From Gammaproteobacteria bacterium (GTDB taxonomy: Bacteria > Pseudomonadota > Gammaproteobacteria > Chromatiales > Chromatiaceae): a stretch of 64,000 bases of DNA. Shown one piece after another: positions 31,958 through 41,490 of this stretch. The position numbers were made by a program, and so were the translations under genes. Each line of letters begins with the position of its first letter. Positions within the stretch are counted from its first letter, which is position 1. Under the pieces are notes generated by a model. It was not told the DNA's origin. It saw nothing but the letters and a program-made list of their open reading frames with translations, and did no database searches. Where the stretch lies: positions 18,102 through 82,101 of the forward strand of contig JANEMA010000003.1 in NCBI GenBank assembly GCA_024510845.1, read 5' to 3'.

Positions 31958-32946
31958 TGGGGTTCGTCTCCGTGCCGGGTGCCTAGCAGGGAGTTGGCCT
32001 GCAGGTCGGCGTGATAGGAAGAGCGTACCATGGGGCCACTGGCCACGCTGGAGAAGCCCATCGCCTCGGCTCGGGTGCGCAGAGCGTCGAACTCCTCGGG
32101 AGTGACGAAATATTTCACCGGCAGGTGGTCACGGCTGGGTTGCAGGTACTGGCCCAGGGTGAGCATGCTCACCCCGTGAGCACGCAGGTCCTGCATCACT
32201 TGCTCCACTTCTTCCAGGTTTTCGCCGATGCCGAGCATGATGCCCGACTTGGTCGGCGTTCCGGGATGTCGTTCACCGAAGTGAGCCAGTAGTTTCAGCG
32301 ACCAGTGGTAGTCGGCACCGGGGCGGGCCTGCCGGTACAGGCGGGGGACGGTTTCGAGGTTGTGGTTGAATACGTCAGGCGGGGCTTTCGCCAGGGCGGT
32401 CAGCGCCGGTTCCATGCGTCCACGGAAATCGGGAGTGAGGATCTCAATAGTGGTCTGTGGCGCCCTGGCGCGTACAGCGCGAATGCAGGCGGCGAAGTGT
32501 CCGGCACCGCCGTCGTGCAGATCGTCGCGGTCCACTGAGGTTACCACCACGTATTTCAGTGCCATCTCGGCGATCGCCTCGGCCAATTGCTGTGGCTCGT
32601 CGGGATCGGGTGCGAGTGGCTTGCCGTGGGCTACGTCGCAGAATGGGCAGCGGCGGGTGCAGATGTCGCCCAGGATCATGAAGGTGGCGGTGCCATGGCT
32701 GAAACACTCGCCGAGGTTGGGACATTGTCCCTCCTCGCACACCGAGGACAGGCCGCGATCACGCAGAATGCGCTTGATACGTGTCACGCCGGGGCCGGAG
32801 GGCACGCGCACGCGGATCCATTTCGGCTTGCGCAGCATCTCGGTGGTGGTCTCGACCTTCACCGGGATGCGCGCCACTTTGTTACTGCCACGCTGGTGGG
32901 TCTCGGGGTGATGGCGCGAGGGGGCGTCGAGATCGTATTTGTTCAT
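31954..32946 (-). CDS. lipA: Lipoyl synthase
   Basis: Radical-SAM enzyme inserting two sulfurs into octanoyl chains on lipoyl domains. The radical-SAM cluster motif is [13 protein letters not shown]. The auxiliary, sacrificial cluster motif is [30 protein letters not shown] and the C-terminal [11 protein letters not shown] are family hallmarks. The ATG at 32946 gives 330 aa (E. coli 321). The track start at 33075 would run into lipB and is rejected. It acts directly after LipB, whose gene lies 118 bp upstream. Confidence 0.97.
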   Translation of the reverse strand: MNKYDLDAPSRHHPETHQRGSNKVARIPVKVETTTEMLRKPKWIRVRVPSGPGVTRIKRILRDRGLSSVCEEGQCPNLGECFSHGTATFMILGDICTRRCPFCDVAHGKPLAPDPDEPQQLAEAIAEMALKYVVVTSVDRDDLHDGGAGHFAACIRAVRARAPQTTIEILTPDFRGRMEPALTALAKAPPDVFNHNLETVPRLYRQARPGADYHWSLKLLAHFGERHPGTPTKSGIMLGIGENLEEVEQVMQDLRAHGVSMLTLGQYLQPSRDHLPVKYFVTPEEFDALRTRAEAMGFSSVASGPMVRSSYHADLQANSLLGTRHGDEPQ

Positions 32947-33064
32947 TGGGGCATTGTAGTCTGTCGGGAGGGGTAATGGTGCCCCGGCTGGTTGATTCGT
33001 TCGCGGCACTCCTGGTGCGAATCGTGATCGGGTCAGGGGGGATCCGCGACTCCGCAGAACGGGT

Positions 33065-33691
33065 CTACACGGCATAGCCCAGGCGGTCTGCCAGAGCGGT
33101 GACCAGGCGCTCTGTGCAGGCGTCCATGCCGAGGTCCACGCCCAGGTCGCACAGCCGGGTCACCGGCATGCCGGCGTAGCCACAGGGGTCGATGCGCGAG
33201 AAGGGTTCGAGGTCGAGATCGATGTTGAGCGCCAGGCCATGGTAGCTGTAACCGCGGCGCACGCGCAGGCCGAGCGCGGCGATCTTGGCTTCGCCGACAT
33301 AGACGCCGGGAGCCTCGGGGCGTGCGTGCGCGATGATGCCCAGCCCGTCGAGCAGGTCGATGACGGCCTGCTCCAGCGCCGAGACCAGGGTGCGTACCCC
33401 GAGCCCGGCTTCGCGCAGGGAGAGCAGCACGTAGACCACGAGTTGTCCGGGGCCGTGGTAGGTGACCTGGCCACCGCGGTCTGTCTGCACCACAGGGATG
33501 TCACCGGGCGCCAGCAGGTGTTTGGGGCATCCCGCCTGTCCCTGGGTGAATACGGGTTCGTGTTCGACCAGCCACAACTCCGAGGGGGTGTCGGTGGTGC
33601 GTGTGTTGGTGAAGGTGCGCATTGCCTCCCATGTCTCACGGTAGGGGCGGCGTCCCAGATGACGCAGGCGCAGGACAGGACGATGGTTCAC
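33065..33691 (-). CDS. lipB: Octanoyl-ACP:protein N-octanoyltransferase
   Basis: Transfers octanoate from acyl carrier protein to lipoyl domains, the step before LipA. Conserved pieces: [12 protein letters not shown], the active-site stretch [18 protein letters not shown] with the catalytic lysine later in [15 protein letters not shown], and [14 protein letters not shown]. The family cysteine is in DPCGYAGM. Length 208 aa is normal. Its start overlaps the stop of the ybeD gene (GTGA/ATGA-type junction at 33688-33691). Confidence 0.96.
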   Translation of the reverse strand: MNHRPVLRLRHLGRRPYRETWEAMRTFTNTRTTDTPSELWLVEHEPVFTQGQAGCPKHLLAPGDIPVVQTDRGGQVTYHGPGQLVVYVLLSLREAGLGVRTLVSALEQAVIDLLDGLGIIAHARPEAPGVYVGEAKIAALGLRVRRGYSYHGLALNIDLDLEPFSRIDPCGYAGMPVTRLCDLGVDLGMDACTERLVTALADRLGYAV

Positions 33692-33990
33692 AGGCGCATC
33701 AGTACCTCGTCGTGAGCGGTGAGTGCATCGTAAATGGCGTCGAGCTGTTCTCGGCTCTGGGCTTCGATGGTGATGCTCACCGACAGGTACTTGCCGTTGG
33801 TGCTGGAACGGCAGCTGACATGACGGTCGTCGATATGCTCGCAGTGTTGGCCGACGATCTTTACCACGGTGTCGCAGAGGTTGCCTTCGTTTCGCCCCAT
33901 GGCCTTGATCTGGTACTGACAGGGGAACTCGAAGCCCGGGGCCTCGGCATCGTCTTGCGTCTTTCGGTGTTCAGTCATCTTGCGTTTCAT
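33688..33990 (-). CDS. ybeD: YbeD family protein (DUF493)
   Basis: A 100-aa ACT-like fold protein of the YbeD family, unknown function, usually between dacA/dacC and lipB. Seen here: [64 protein letters not shown], which is the family core. The track begins 25 codons early inside dat. The ATG at 33990 overlaps the dat TGA (ATGA), and a second ATG four codons on (33978) is equally possible. Confidence 0.92.
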   Translation of the reverse strand: MKRKMTEHRKTQDDAEAPGFEFPCQYQIKAMGRNEGNLCDTVVKIVGQHCEHIDDRHVSCRSSTNGKYLSVSITIEAQSREQLDAIYDALTAHDEVLMRL

Positions 33991-34859
33991 CTGCTGGTTG
34001 GCCGCGCGGCCAGACGGATATGTTCCTTGGCAGTCTGGAACAGACTGTCCATGTGGTGCCAGCACGGTCCCGGGCGACCATCACCCACCGCCTGGTCGTC
34101 GAGCTGCACCACCGGCGCGATTTCGCGCGTCGAGCTGGTCAGCCAGATCTCCTCGGCGCGGCGCAGCTCGTTCTCGGTGATGGCTGCCTCGGCATATGCG
34201 ATCCCGGTATCATGAGCCAGTTCCAGCACCAGGTCGCGGGTGATGCCGGGTAGCAGGTGTTCGCTGTTGGGTGGGGTGATCAGCAGGCCATCGAGCACGA
34301 TGAACAGATTGCTGGCGGTACCTTCCAGGGCCTGGCCATCACGCAGGAAGATGGCGTCGTCTACGCCACTTTCAAGCGCCTCGGCCTGAGCCAGCACATT
34401 CGGCAGCAGGGTAGTGGCCTTGATGTCGCAGCGTGCCCAGCGGATGTCCGCCAGAGTGATCGCAATGATGCCCTGTTCCGCGATACGTGGATCACGTGCG
34501 GTAATGGGGCTGGCGAAAGCAATCACTGTGGATTCGATCGTGCTGGGAATGCGATGTACCCGCGTGCGATAGGTACCGCGGGTAATCTGGATATAGATCG
34601 ATAGGTCATCGGCCTCGGCGTTGGTGCACAGTTCGCCGATGATGGCACGCCAGCGGGTGTCATCGAGCGGGTCTTCCATGCGGATGGCGGCGAGGCTGCG
34701 ACGCAGGCGCGCCAAGTGCTGCTCCAGCCGAAATGGCTGGCCGCCGTAGGCGGGGATCACCTCGTACACGCTGTCACCGAACAGCAGGCCGCGGTCGGTG
34801 ATCGGCACACAGGCTTGTTCGGCGGGGACGAAGCGACCGTTGAGATAGACCTTGTTCAT
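33987..34859 (-). CDS. dat: D-alanine aminotransferase (class IV PLP enzyme)
   Basis: Interconverts D-alanine and D-glutamate with 2-oxoacids. It is a fold-type IV aminotransferase: N-terminus MNKVYLNGRFVPAEQACVPITDRGLLFGDSVYEVIPAYGG, PLP-lysine in RCDIKATTLLPNVLA, and ALEGTASNLFIV then LLPGITRDLVLELA. The length of 290 aa fits. Substrate choice (D-Ala versus branched-chain) is taken from the setting between dacC, which releases D-alanine, and ybeD, as in many gammaproteobacteria. Its start overlaps the dacC stop by one base. Confidence 0.9.
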   Translation of the reverse strand: MNKVYLNGRFVPAEQACVPITDRGLLFGDSVYEVIPAYGGQPFRLEQHLARLRRSLAAIRMEDPLDDTRWRAIIGELCTNAEADDLSIYIQITRGTYRTRVHRIPSTIESTVIAFASPITARDPRIAEQGIIAITLADIRWARCDIKATTLLPNVLAQAEALESGVDDAIFLRDGQALEGTASNLFIVLDGLLITPPNSEHLLPGITRDLVLELAHDTGIAYAEAAITENELRRAEEIWLTSSTREIAPVVQLDDQAVGDGRPGPCWHHMDSLFQTAKEHIRLAARPTSR

Positions 34860-36037
34860 CAGAAGGGCATCCAGTGTTGCACGGTGTCCACGGCCTGGCG
34901 CCAGAGTCCCCCCTCGGGAATCTCGTGCAGGGCCACCAGTGGCACCTCGGCGATGGTTTTGCCCTCCAGTTCGACGATGACTTCGCCGAGTTTCTGTCCC
35001 TTGTGTACCGGTGCCCGGATGTCGGGCTCGATCTCGCTGCGTGCACTCAGCCTGTCGTACTGGCGGCGGGGGATGGTGACATACAGGTCTTCTACCAGGC
35101 CCAGCGGGATCTTCTCCTGTTCACCCATCCATACTCGTGCCTCGGTCAGGCGGTTTCCCCCGGCATACAGGCGATGGGTCTCGAAGAAGCGAAAGCCGTA
35201 ATTGAGCAGTATCCGGCTGGTCTTGATGCGCGCTCTGTCGCTGGGGGTGCCCATCACCACCGAGATCAGTCGCATGTCGTCACGCCTGGCCGAGGCCACG
35301 AGGCAGTAGCCGGCAGATTTCGTGTGTCCGGTCTTGACTCCGTCCACCGACGGATCACGCCATAGCAGGCGGTTGCGGTTGTATTGGCGGATCTTGTTGT
35401 AGGTGAATTTTTTCTGCGAGTACAGATTGTAGTACTCCGGGTAGTTGCGAATGGTGGCGATGGTCACCCGGGCGATGTCGTGGGGCGTGGTGTAGTGGTC
35501 GGGATGCGGCAGGCCGGTGGCATTGGCGAAATGAGTGCTCTGCATACCCAGCCGCGCGGCATGTTCATTCATCAGTTTGGCGAAGGTATCCTCGCTGCCG
35601 GCGATGTATTCGGCCAGGGCAACAGCTGCGTCGTTGCCAGACTGGATGATCAGGCCCTTGAGCAGGTCGGCGATCGACACCCGGCTGTTGACCTTGATGA
35701 ACATGCGCGAGCCTTCGGTCTTCCAGGCCTTCTTGCTGACGGTCACCAGGTCGTCGGGTTTGAGTGTGCCGTGTGCCAGTTCTTCGAACACCACGTGCGC
35801 GGTCATGATTTTGGTCAAACTGGCCGGTTCCATGCGTTGACTGGCGTTTTTTTCTGCCAGGATCCGTCCGCTGTGCATGTCCAGCAGCAGATAGCCGGCG
35901 GCGTCGATGTCGGGTGGTGTGGGCACCAGAGTCGCGCTGGCGAAGGGAGCGAGGCAGAACAGGATGAGGGGAACGACCAAGGCAACCCCAACCGATCTTT
36001 CACCCAGAGCAGCCCGGATTTCCGGGCGTCCATCCAC
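34859..36037 (-). CDS. dacC: D-alanyl-D-alanine carboxypeptidase (PBP5/6 type)
   Basis: Trims the terminal D-alanine of peptidoglycan stem peptides in the periplasm. Active-site motifs are SLTK (MEPASLTKIMTA), SGND and KTGHTKSAG. A PBP5-type C-terminal beta domain and a final amphipathic stretch (GLWRQAVDTVQHWMPF) for membrane docking follow. The start is uncertain. The track ATG (36199) and an ATG at 36139 put 60-80 odd residues before the signal sequence. I prefer the GTG at 36037, which leaves a normal signal peptide (VGVALVVPLILFCLAPFASA) and 392 aa, though no clear Shine-Dalgarno precedes it. It is followed by dat. Confidence 0.9.
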   Translation of the reverse strand: MDGRPEIRAALGERSVGVALVVPLILFCLAPFASATLVPTPPDIDAAGYLLLDMHSGRILAEKNASQRMEPASLTKIMTAHVVFEELAHGTLKPDDLVTVSKKAWKTEGSRMFIKVNSRVSIADLLKGLIIQSGNDAAVALAEYIAGSEDTFAKLMNEHAARLGMQSTHFANATGLPHPDHYTTPHDIARVTIATIRNYPEYYNLYSQKKFTYNKIRQYNRNRLLWRDPSVDGVKTGHTKSAGYCLVASARRDDMRLISVVMGTPSDRARIKTSRILLNYGFRFFETHRLYAGGNRLTEARVWMGEQEKIPLGLVEDLYVTIPRRQYDRLSARSEIEPDIRAPVHKGQKLGEVIVELEGKTIAEVPLVALHEIPEGGLWRQAVDTVQHWMPF

Positions 36038-36245
36038 TGTGTTACGTCGATGCCCATTGTGTTGGCGTGCCTTGTGTTTGAACGTCCAGAAGCCCGCTGA
36101 GCGTGGCTTTGACCGGGATTGTCTTGGTCGGTGCTTCATATCGGTGACAAAGTCCTCATCTGGGGGTGGGATGATTGCTTGGATGCCGCGGATCGCCACG
36201 GGTTCTGCGAGCCGCCATCTTACACCCGGCTCGTTGCCTAGGGCA

Positions 36246-37031
36246 TCAGCGAATCTGTATTCGGCTGTCGTGGATGTGCAGGCGCTCTAGGGTCGCGGTG
36301 ACCTGGTCGGCGATCTCAATCGAGGTCAGGGGGCCGATCTGCACCCGATGTACTTGGCCATGCCGCGAGGTTGAATGCTGTATGCGTACTTCGTGCTGTA
36401 ACAGCTGGCTCAGGCGGGTAGCCAGATGTTCGGCATTGCGGCGCACGCCAAAGGCCCCCACCTGGATGTAGATGTGGGGCGTATGGTCGGGTGCGCCGTT
36501 CGGACGTCGGGTGCTGTGTTCCGGGTGTCGCGGGTCGATGGCTGTGACTTCCACCAGCGAGGTTCCCTTGCCGAGCATACCGGTCTTGCTGGCCGCGGCA
36601 TAGGACAGGTCGATGATACGGTTGTCGTGGAAGGGGCCGCGGTCATTGACGCGAACCACTACGCTGCGGCCGTTCTCGAGATTGGTCACCCGCACGTAGC
36701 TGGGTAGTGGCAGGGTCCGGTGCGCGGCGGTCATGGCATACATGTCGTAGCGTTCGCCCGAGGCCGTCCGTCGTCCGTGAAACTTGTTGCCGTACCATGA
36801 GGCGATTCCACGCTCGCGGTAGCCGACGGCGCTGTGCAGGGGCCGATAGGTGTGGCCTGCCACGGTGTAGGGACGCATGTTGGCTCGGCGATAGGGCTCG
36901 ACGCGTGGCACGGCATCCGGTACGTGACTGAAGTCGGGGTATCCTGGTGGGGCGCTGTCGCGTTGTGCTCCGCCATCGCCGCATCCGGCGAGCACCAGGA
37001 TCAGCAGGGCGAGGAGCAGACGGTGAGTCAT
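36246..37031 (-). CDS. rlpA: Septal ring lytic transglycosylase RlpA
   Basis: Outer-membrane lipoprotein that cleaves denuded (peptide-free) glycan strands at the septum. The signal peptide has a lipobox, LVLAGCG (lipid on C17). The double-psi barrel contains GIASWYGNKFHGRRTASGERYDMYAMTAAHRTLP with the catalytic region, then VRVNDRGPFHDNRIIDLSYAAA. A C-terminal SPOR domain (IYIQVGAFGVRRNAEHLATRL) targets denuded septal glycan. The start overlaps the mltB stop (ATGA). Confidence 0.95.
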   Translation of the reverse strand: MTHRLLLALLILVLAGCGDGGAQRDSAPPGYPDFSHVPDAVPRVEPYRRANMRPYTVAGHTYRPLHSAVGYRERGIASWYGNKFHGRRTASGERYDMYAMTAAHRTLPLPSYVRVTNLENGRSVVVRVNDRGPFHDNRIIDLSYAAASKTGMLGKGTSLVEVTAIDPRHPEHSTRRPNGAPDHTPHIYIQVGAFGVRRNAEHLATRLSQLLQHEVRIQHSTSRHGQVHRVQIGPLTSIEIADQVTATLERLHIHDSRIQIR

Positions 37032-38008
37032 TGCGTCTTTCGGTCGTGCAGGTGGCGTAGGGCGTCGGCCAGTTGGAACACGGCCATGGCGTACAGCGGG
37101 CTGTGGTTGTAACGGGTGATGACGTGGAAGTTGTCCAGTGTCAGCCAGTACTCGGTGCGCTCGCCGTCGTGCAGGGCCAGCAGTGTGGCGGGGAGTTCGT
37201 CGGGCAGGTGACGGGTGAGATGAACACCCGCGTCACGCAGGCTGCCTACGGTGGTGTACGACTTGTACCTCCGCTTGATGACGGCTTGCAGCGAGGCGTC
37301 GACACCCTGGACACGCCGGGTGACAGGCTGGCCGCGTTGCCAGCCGTGGCGGGCGAAGTAGTTGCCCACGCTGCCGATCACGTCGGTGTCGTTCTCCCAG
37401 ATGTTGCGCCGGTCGTCGCCATCGAAGTCTACCGCGTAGCTGCGAAAGCTCGAGGGAATGAACTGTGGCTTGCCCATGGCCCCGGCATAGGAGCCGAGCA
37501 ATGCGGTGGGATCGGCATTTTCCTCGCGTGCGAGCAGCAGGAATTCGCGCAGCTCGCTGCGAAAGAAGGCCGCGCGCGGCGGGTAGTGGAAGCCCAGGGT
37601 GGTCAGGGCGTCGAGCACGCGGTAATGTCCGGCATGCCGACCGTAGCGGGTCTCCACGCCGATGATGGCAACGATGATCTCTGGCGGTACGCCGTATCGC
37701 TCTTCGGTGCGCGCCAGGGCCTCGGCGTTGTCGTGCCAGTAGCGCAGGCCGCCGCGGATGCGCCCGCGGGTGAGAAAGATCTTGCGGTACTGGCCCCAGT
37801 CGAGGCGTTTCTCGGCAGGGCGTGCGATAGCATCGAGAATGGATTGTCGAACCTTGGCCTGTTCGAGCAGGTGGCTGAGTGCCTGGGCGTCGAAACCGTA
37901 GCGTGTCGTCATCTCGGTGATGAATTCCTGTTGCAGTCTGCCGGGGTCGGCAACGCCTGCCGCCAGGGTGGGCAGCAGCAGGATCAGGCTCAGCAGGCAC
38001 GGTTTCAT
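37028..38008 (-). CDS. mltB: Lytic murein transglycosylase B
   Basis: Cuts glycan strands to leave 1,6-anhydro-MurNAc ends. N-terminal signal peptide (KPCLLSLILLLPTLAAGVA). The catalytic glutamate is in IIGVETRYGRHAGHYRVLDALTTL. GSYAGAMGKPQFIPSSFRSYAVDFDGD is a family hallmark. No lipobox cysteine follows the hydrophobic stretch, so it appears soluble, like the Pseudomonas SltB1 form. The ATG at 38008 overlaps the rodA stop; the 568-codon track ORF reaches back through rodA and is rejected. 326 aa. Confidence 0.93.
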   Translation of the reverse strand: MKPCLLSLILLLPTLAAGVADPGRLQQEFITEMTTRYGFDAQALSHLLEQAKVRQSILDAIARPAEKRLDWGQYRKIFLTRGRIRGGLRYWHDNAEALARTEERYGVPPEIIVAIIGVETRYGRHAGHYRVLDALTTLGFHYPPRAAFFRSELREFLLLAREENADPTALLGSYAGAMGKPQFIPSSFRSYAVDFDGDDRRNIWENDTDVIGSVGNYFARHGWQRGQPVTRRVQGVDASLQAVIKRRYKSYTTVGSLRDAGVHLTRHLPDELPATLLALHDGERTEYWLTLDNFHVITRYNHSPLYAMAVFQLADALRHLHDRKTQ

Positions 38009-39144
38009 CTCGGCAACAGCTTGCGGTGGGTGTGGATGGACATGAGCATACCGAAGCCGGCCATCAGGGTCACCAGCGAAGTGCCGCCGTAGCTGATCAG
38101 TGGCAGCGGAACCCCGACTACTGGCAGCAGGCCCGAGACCATGCCGATATTGACGGACAGGTAGACGAAGAACACCAGGGTGAGGGTGCCACCGAGCAGA
38201 CGGCCGTAGGTGTCCTGGGCACGGCTTGCGATATACAGCCCGCGCAGGATGACGAACAGGTACAGCGCCAGCAGCATGGTGACGCCGACCAGGCCGAGTT
38301 CCTCGGCAAGCACGGCGAAGATGAAGTCGGTATGACGCTCGGGCAGGAAGTCGAGCTGCGACTGAGCACCGGCCAGCCAGCCCTTGCCCCAGATGCCCCC
38401 CGAGCCGATGGCAATCTTGGATTGAATGATGTGATAACCGGCGCCGAGTGGGTCCTGTTCCGGGTCGAGGAAGGTGAGTATGCGCTGTTTCTGGTAGTCG
38501 TGCATGAAGTGCCAGAGTACCGGAGTGGCCACGGCTGCCGCGCCCAGAAGGCCGAAGATCAGGCGCCAGGAGATACCCGCCAGGAACAGCACGAAGCCCC
38601 CGGCGCTGGCCACCAGCAGCGCGGTGCCCAGGTCGGGCTGGCGGGCGATCAGCAGTACTGGCACCATCATTATCAGCGCAGAGAGGAGCAGATGCTGCCA
38701 GGTGGGGGGATGCGGCTTGTCGGTCAGGTACCAAGCCAGCGTCATGGGCACGGCCAGCTTGACCATTTCGGAGGGTTGGAAGCGGATAAGATCCAGGTCG
38801 AGCCAGCGCTGCGCGCCTTTGCCGACGTCGCCGATCAGAAGCACCAGTACCAGCATCAGTGTGCCGACCAGGTACAGCCAGGGACTCCAGCGCATGAGCT
38901 GTTCCTGGCGTACCTGGGCGATGCCGATCATCACCGTGAAGGCGAGGCCGAAGCGCATGAGCTGGTGTTCCACCTGGCCCATGTCCTGGCCGCTGGCGGA
39001 ATACAGCACCAGCAGGCCATAGCTGCTGAGCGCCAGCAGACCGAGCAGCAGAGGCAAGTCGAGATGGAAGCGCGCCAGCAGGCCCCGTTGGCGGGTAGGG
39101 TCGGTGGGTGTGAGATCGCCGATATCGGTCGGGTGCAGGTTCAT
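38005..39144 (-). CDS. rodA: Rod-shape SEDS glycosyltransferase RodA
   Basis: SEDS-family peptidoglycan polymerase that pairs with PBP2 for cell elongation. About ten membrane segments. SEDS hallmarks: RWLDLDLIRFQPSEMVKLAVPM, ARQPDLGTALLV, LPERHTDFIFAVLAEELGLVG, and the final PVVGVPLPLISYGGTSLVTLMAGFGML. ATG at 39144 (379 aa) overlaps the mrdA stop as ATGA; the track start 18 codons earlier lies inside mrdA. Confidence 0.97.
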   Translation of the reverse strand: MNLHPTDIGDLTPTDPTRQRGLLARFHLDLPLLLGLLALSSYGLLVLYSASGQDMGQVEHQLMRFGLAFTVMIGIAQVRQEQLMRWSPWLYLVGTLMLVLVLLIGDVGKGAQRWLDLDLIRFQPSEMVKLAVPMTLAWYLTDKPHPPTWQHLLLSALIMMVPVLLIARQPDLGTALLVASAGGFVLFLAGISWRLIFGLLGAAAVATPVLWHFMHDYQKQRILTFLDPEQDPLGAGYHIIQSKIAIGSGGIWGKGWLAGAQSQLDFLPERHTDFIFAVLAEELGLVGVTMLLALYLFVILRGLYIASRAQDTYGRLLGGTLTLVFFVYLSVNIGMVSGLLPVVGVPLPLISYGGTSLVTLMAGFGMLMSIHTHRKLLPR

Positions 39145-41006
39145 GAATCGTCGTTTCCGTGGTTGGATCCGGGGCCGTAGATGCGCGGCAGCAGCCAAGC
39201 GTCCATCAGCTTGCGTGCTACCGGGGCGGCGGTGGCTCCGCCGTGGCCCCCGTTCTCGACCACCACCGCGACGGCGATCTGCGGGTCGTCGGCGGGTGCG
39301 TAGCCGATGAACAGCGCGTGGTCGCGGAGTTTGTGAGCAACGTTCTTTTCGTTGTACTCGTCTTCCTGACTGACGGTGAAAACCTGGGCAGTACCGGTTT
39401 TGCCTGCAATGGCGTAGAGCTTGGTACGAATGCGTCGTGCGGTGCCGCGTAGCCCCTCGACGACATGGCGCATGGCACGCCGCACGTTGTCCCAGTTGGC
39501 TTGAGATGCTATGGGGACGCTGGTTTCCCTCGGTAGGATGGGGTGGCGCTTGCCGTTGCCCCGGTTCTGCAGGTAATCCACCACGTGCGGGGTCATCAGG
39601 TGGCCGTTGTTGGCGATGGCGGCGGTGGCGATGGCCAGCTGCAGGGGGGTGGTCAGAAAATACCCCTGGCCGATGCCGGCGATGACGGTTTCGCCCGGGT
39701 GCCAGGGTTGGTGCCGGGTGCGGCGTTTCCAGTCGCGTGAAGGCAGGATGCCACGTGACTCGCCATCCATGTCCACGCCACTGCGGCGGCCAAAGCCGAA
39801 CTGGCCGAGATAGTCGCTCATGGTGTCGATGCCCAGGTTGAAGGCCAGCTTGTAGTAGTACACGTCACACGACTGGGTGATGGCTGCATCGATGTCCATG
39901 GAGCCATGCCCGCCTTTTTTCCAGTCGCGGTACTTGTGTTCGTGTCCCGGCAGCTGGAAGGAGCCAGGGCAGTAGTAGCTGGTGTCGTAGCGGATCACGC
40001 CGGCCTCCAGGCCGGCCAGACCGATGAAGGGTTTGATCGTGGAGCCTGGCGGGTACTGGCCGCGCAGGGCACGGTTGTAGAGCGGTCGGTAGCGGTCGGT
40101 CTGCAAGGTCATGTAGGCGTGTCGACTGATGCCCTCCACGAACAGGTTGGGGTCGTAGCCCGGCTTGCTGACCAGTGCGAGGATGCCACCGCTGTGTGGG
40201 TCGATGGCCACCACCGCGCCGTTGTGGTCACCCAGGGCCTCCAGCGCGATCTGCTGCAGGTCGATGTCCAGGTGTAGGTGCAGGTCCTGCCCGGGTTGTG
40301 GTGGGGTTTCATCGAGGATGCGCACCACTCGTCCCGACGAGTTCACCTCAACCTGCTGGACGCCAATCGCTCCGTGCAGTGTGGCCTCGTAGCTTTTTTC
40401 GATACCGGTCTTGCCGATGTGGTTGGTGCCGGTATAGTTGGAGGTGTCGATGGTTTTGATATCACGGCTGCTGATGCGTCCCACATAACCCAGAAGGTGT
40501 GAGGTAACCTCGGCAAAGGGATAGTGGCGCAGTAGTTTGGCCTTGATCTCGACGCCAGGGAACTGGTGACGCACCACAGCGAAGCGTGCGGTTTCCTCGA
40601 TGTCGAGGTTGACGCGGATGGGAATACTGTCGAAGCGCCGTTTGTGTCGGCGCAGGTGGTTGAAGCGTTCTCGGTCGTCGGCATCGAGGGTGATGTAGTG
40701 CGAAAGTCGTTCCAGGGTGGCATCGATGTCCTTTACCTGTTCTGGTACCAGTTCCAGGTTGTAGGCGGGCCGGTTCTGCGCCAGCAGAACGCCGTTGCGG
40801 TCGAAGATCAGGCCGCGGGTGGGCGCGAGTGTGATCAGCTTGATCCGGTTGTCCTTGGACAGGGTGGTGAAGTGCTGGTGTTCGATCACCTGCAGTTGCA
40901 CCAGGCGGGCGCTCAGGCCCAGCAGGGCCAGCATGATCAGTAGGGCGGCAATGATGACGCGTCCGAGAAAGTTCTGTTCCTCGCGGATGTGGTCCTTGAT
41001 CCGCAT
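39141..41006 (-). CDS. mrdA: Penicillin-binding protein 2
   Basis: Class B transpeptidase for elongation, partner of RodA. N-terminal membrane anchor (about residues 15-35), a pedestal domain with GLIFDRNGVLLAQNRPAYNL, and the transpeptidase with S322-TIK (PPGSTIKPF), SCD in TQSCDVYY and KTG in AGKTGTAQV. 621 aa (E. coli 633). It lies 4 nt after mreD and overlaps rodA, inside the mreBCD-mrdA-rodA elongasome operon. Confidence 0.97.
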   Translation of the reverse strand: MRIKDHIREEQNFLGRVIIAALLIMLALLGLSARLVQLQVIEHQHFTTLSKDNRIKLITLAPTRGLIFDRNGVLLAQNRPAYNLELVPEQVKDIDATLERLSHYITLDADDRERFNHLRRHKRRFDSIPIRVNLDIEETARFAVVRHQFPGVEIKAKLLRHYPFAEVTSHLLGYVGRISSRDIKTIDTSNYTGTNHIGKTGIEKSYEATLHGAIGVQQVEVNSSGRVVRILDETPPQPGQDLHLHLDIDLQQIALEALGDHNGAVVAIDPHSGGILALVSKPGYDPNLFVEGISRHAYMTLQTDRYRPLYNRALRGQYPPGSTIKPFIGLAGLEAGVIRYDTSYYCPGSFQLPGHEHKYRDWKKGGHGSMDIDAAITQSCDVYYYKLAFNLGIDTMSDYLGQFGFGRRSGVDMDGESRGILPSRDWKRRTRHQPWHPGETVIAGIGQGYFLTTPLQLAIATAAIANNGHLMTPHVVDYLQNRGNGKRHPILPRETSVPIASQANWDNVRRAMRHVVEGLRGTARRIRTKLYAIAGKTGTAQVFTVSQEDEYNEKNVAHKLRDHALFIGYAPADDPQIAVAVVVENGGHGGATAAPVARKLMDAWLLPRIYGPGSNHGNDDS

Positions 41007-41010
41007 GGTC

Positions 41011-41490
41011 TCAGGTCACCTTGAATTGGCGATGGACGTTGTGCAGGATCACGAATACCCAGGGCCACAGCAGGGCGCTCACCAGAGGAATGGTCCAGTA
41101 GCGCAGTGCCGCAGGAGCGGCGGCAGTGGCCGCCGTTACCCAGAGCGACAGCATGTGTTCCATGACCAGAAGAACCAGTATCGCGAAGGTTTGTTGCCAC
41201 AGTGGAAAGATGCGGATCCGCGTATGCAGTTGTACCGAGAGATAGGCCACCAGCGACAGTCCCAGTGCATGCTGTCCCAACAGTGTGTTGGTGAGCACGT
41301 CGAGCAGCAGGCCCAGGACGAAGCCGGTACCCACACTGATGCGGTGCGGTAAGGCCAGGCACCAGTAGATCAACACCAGCACTGCCCACTGTGGGCGAAA
41401 TGCGCGTGCCCACTCCGGCAGAGGCAGGATCATCAGCAGCAGGGCCATGCCCAGTGACGTCCAGACCACGCTGATGCTGCGTCCGTTCAT
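41011..41490 (-). CDS. mreD: Rod shape-determining protein MreD
   Basis: Small inner-membrane elongasome protein, 159 aa with about five hydrophobic segments. ATG at 41490 overlaps the mreC stop. Family features: RPQWAVLVLIYWCLALPHRISVGTGFVLGLLLDVLTNTLLGQHALG. It precedes mrdA by 4 nt. Sequence conservation in MreD is low, so the call uses topology, length and position as well. Confidence 0.93.
   Translation of the reverse strand: MNGRSISVVWTSLGMALLLMILPLPEWARAFRPQWAVLVLIYWCLALPHRISVGTGFVLGLLLDVLTNTLLGQHALGLSLVAYLSVQLHTRIRIFPLWQQTFAILVLLVMEHMLSLWVTAATAAAPAALRYWTIPLVSALLWPWVFVILHNVHRQFKVT

Noticed and set aside
37028-38734. 568-codon version of mltB
   Set aside because: The first 240 codons are the wrong frame of rodA; the real mltB starts at 38008 with its signal peptide.
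38026-39180. 384-aa plus-strand ORF opposite rodA
   Set aside because: Gln/His-rich shadow of a membrane-protein gene.
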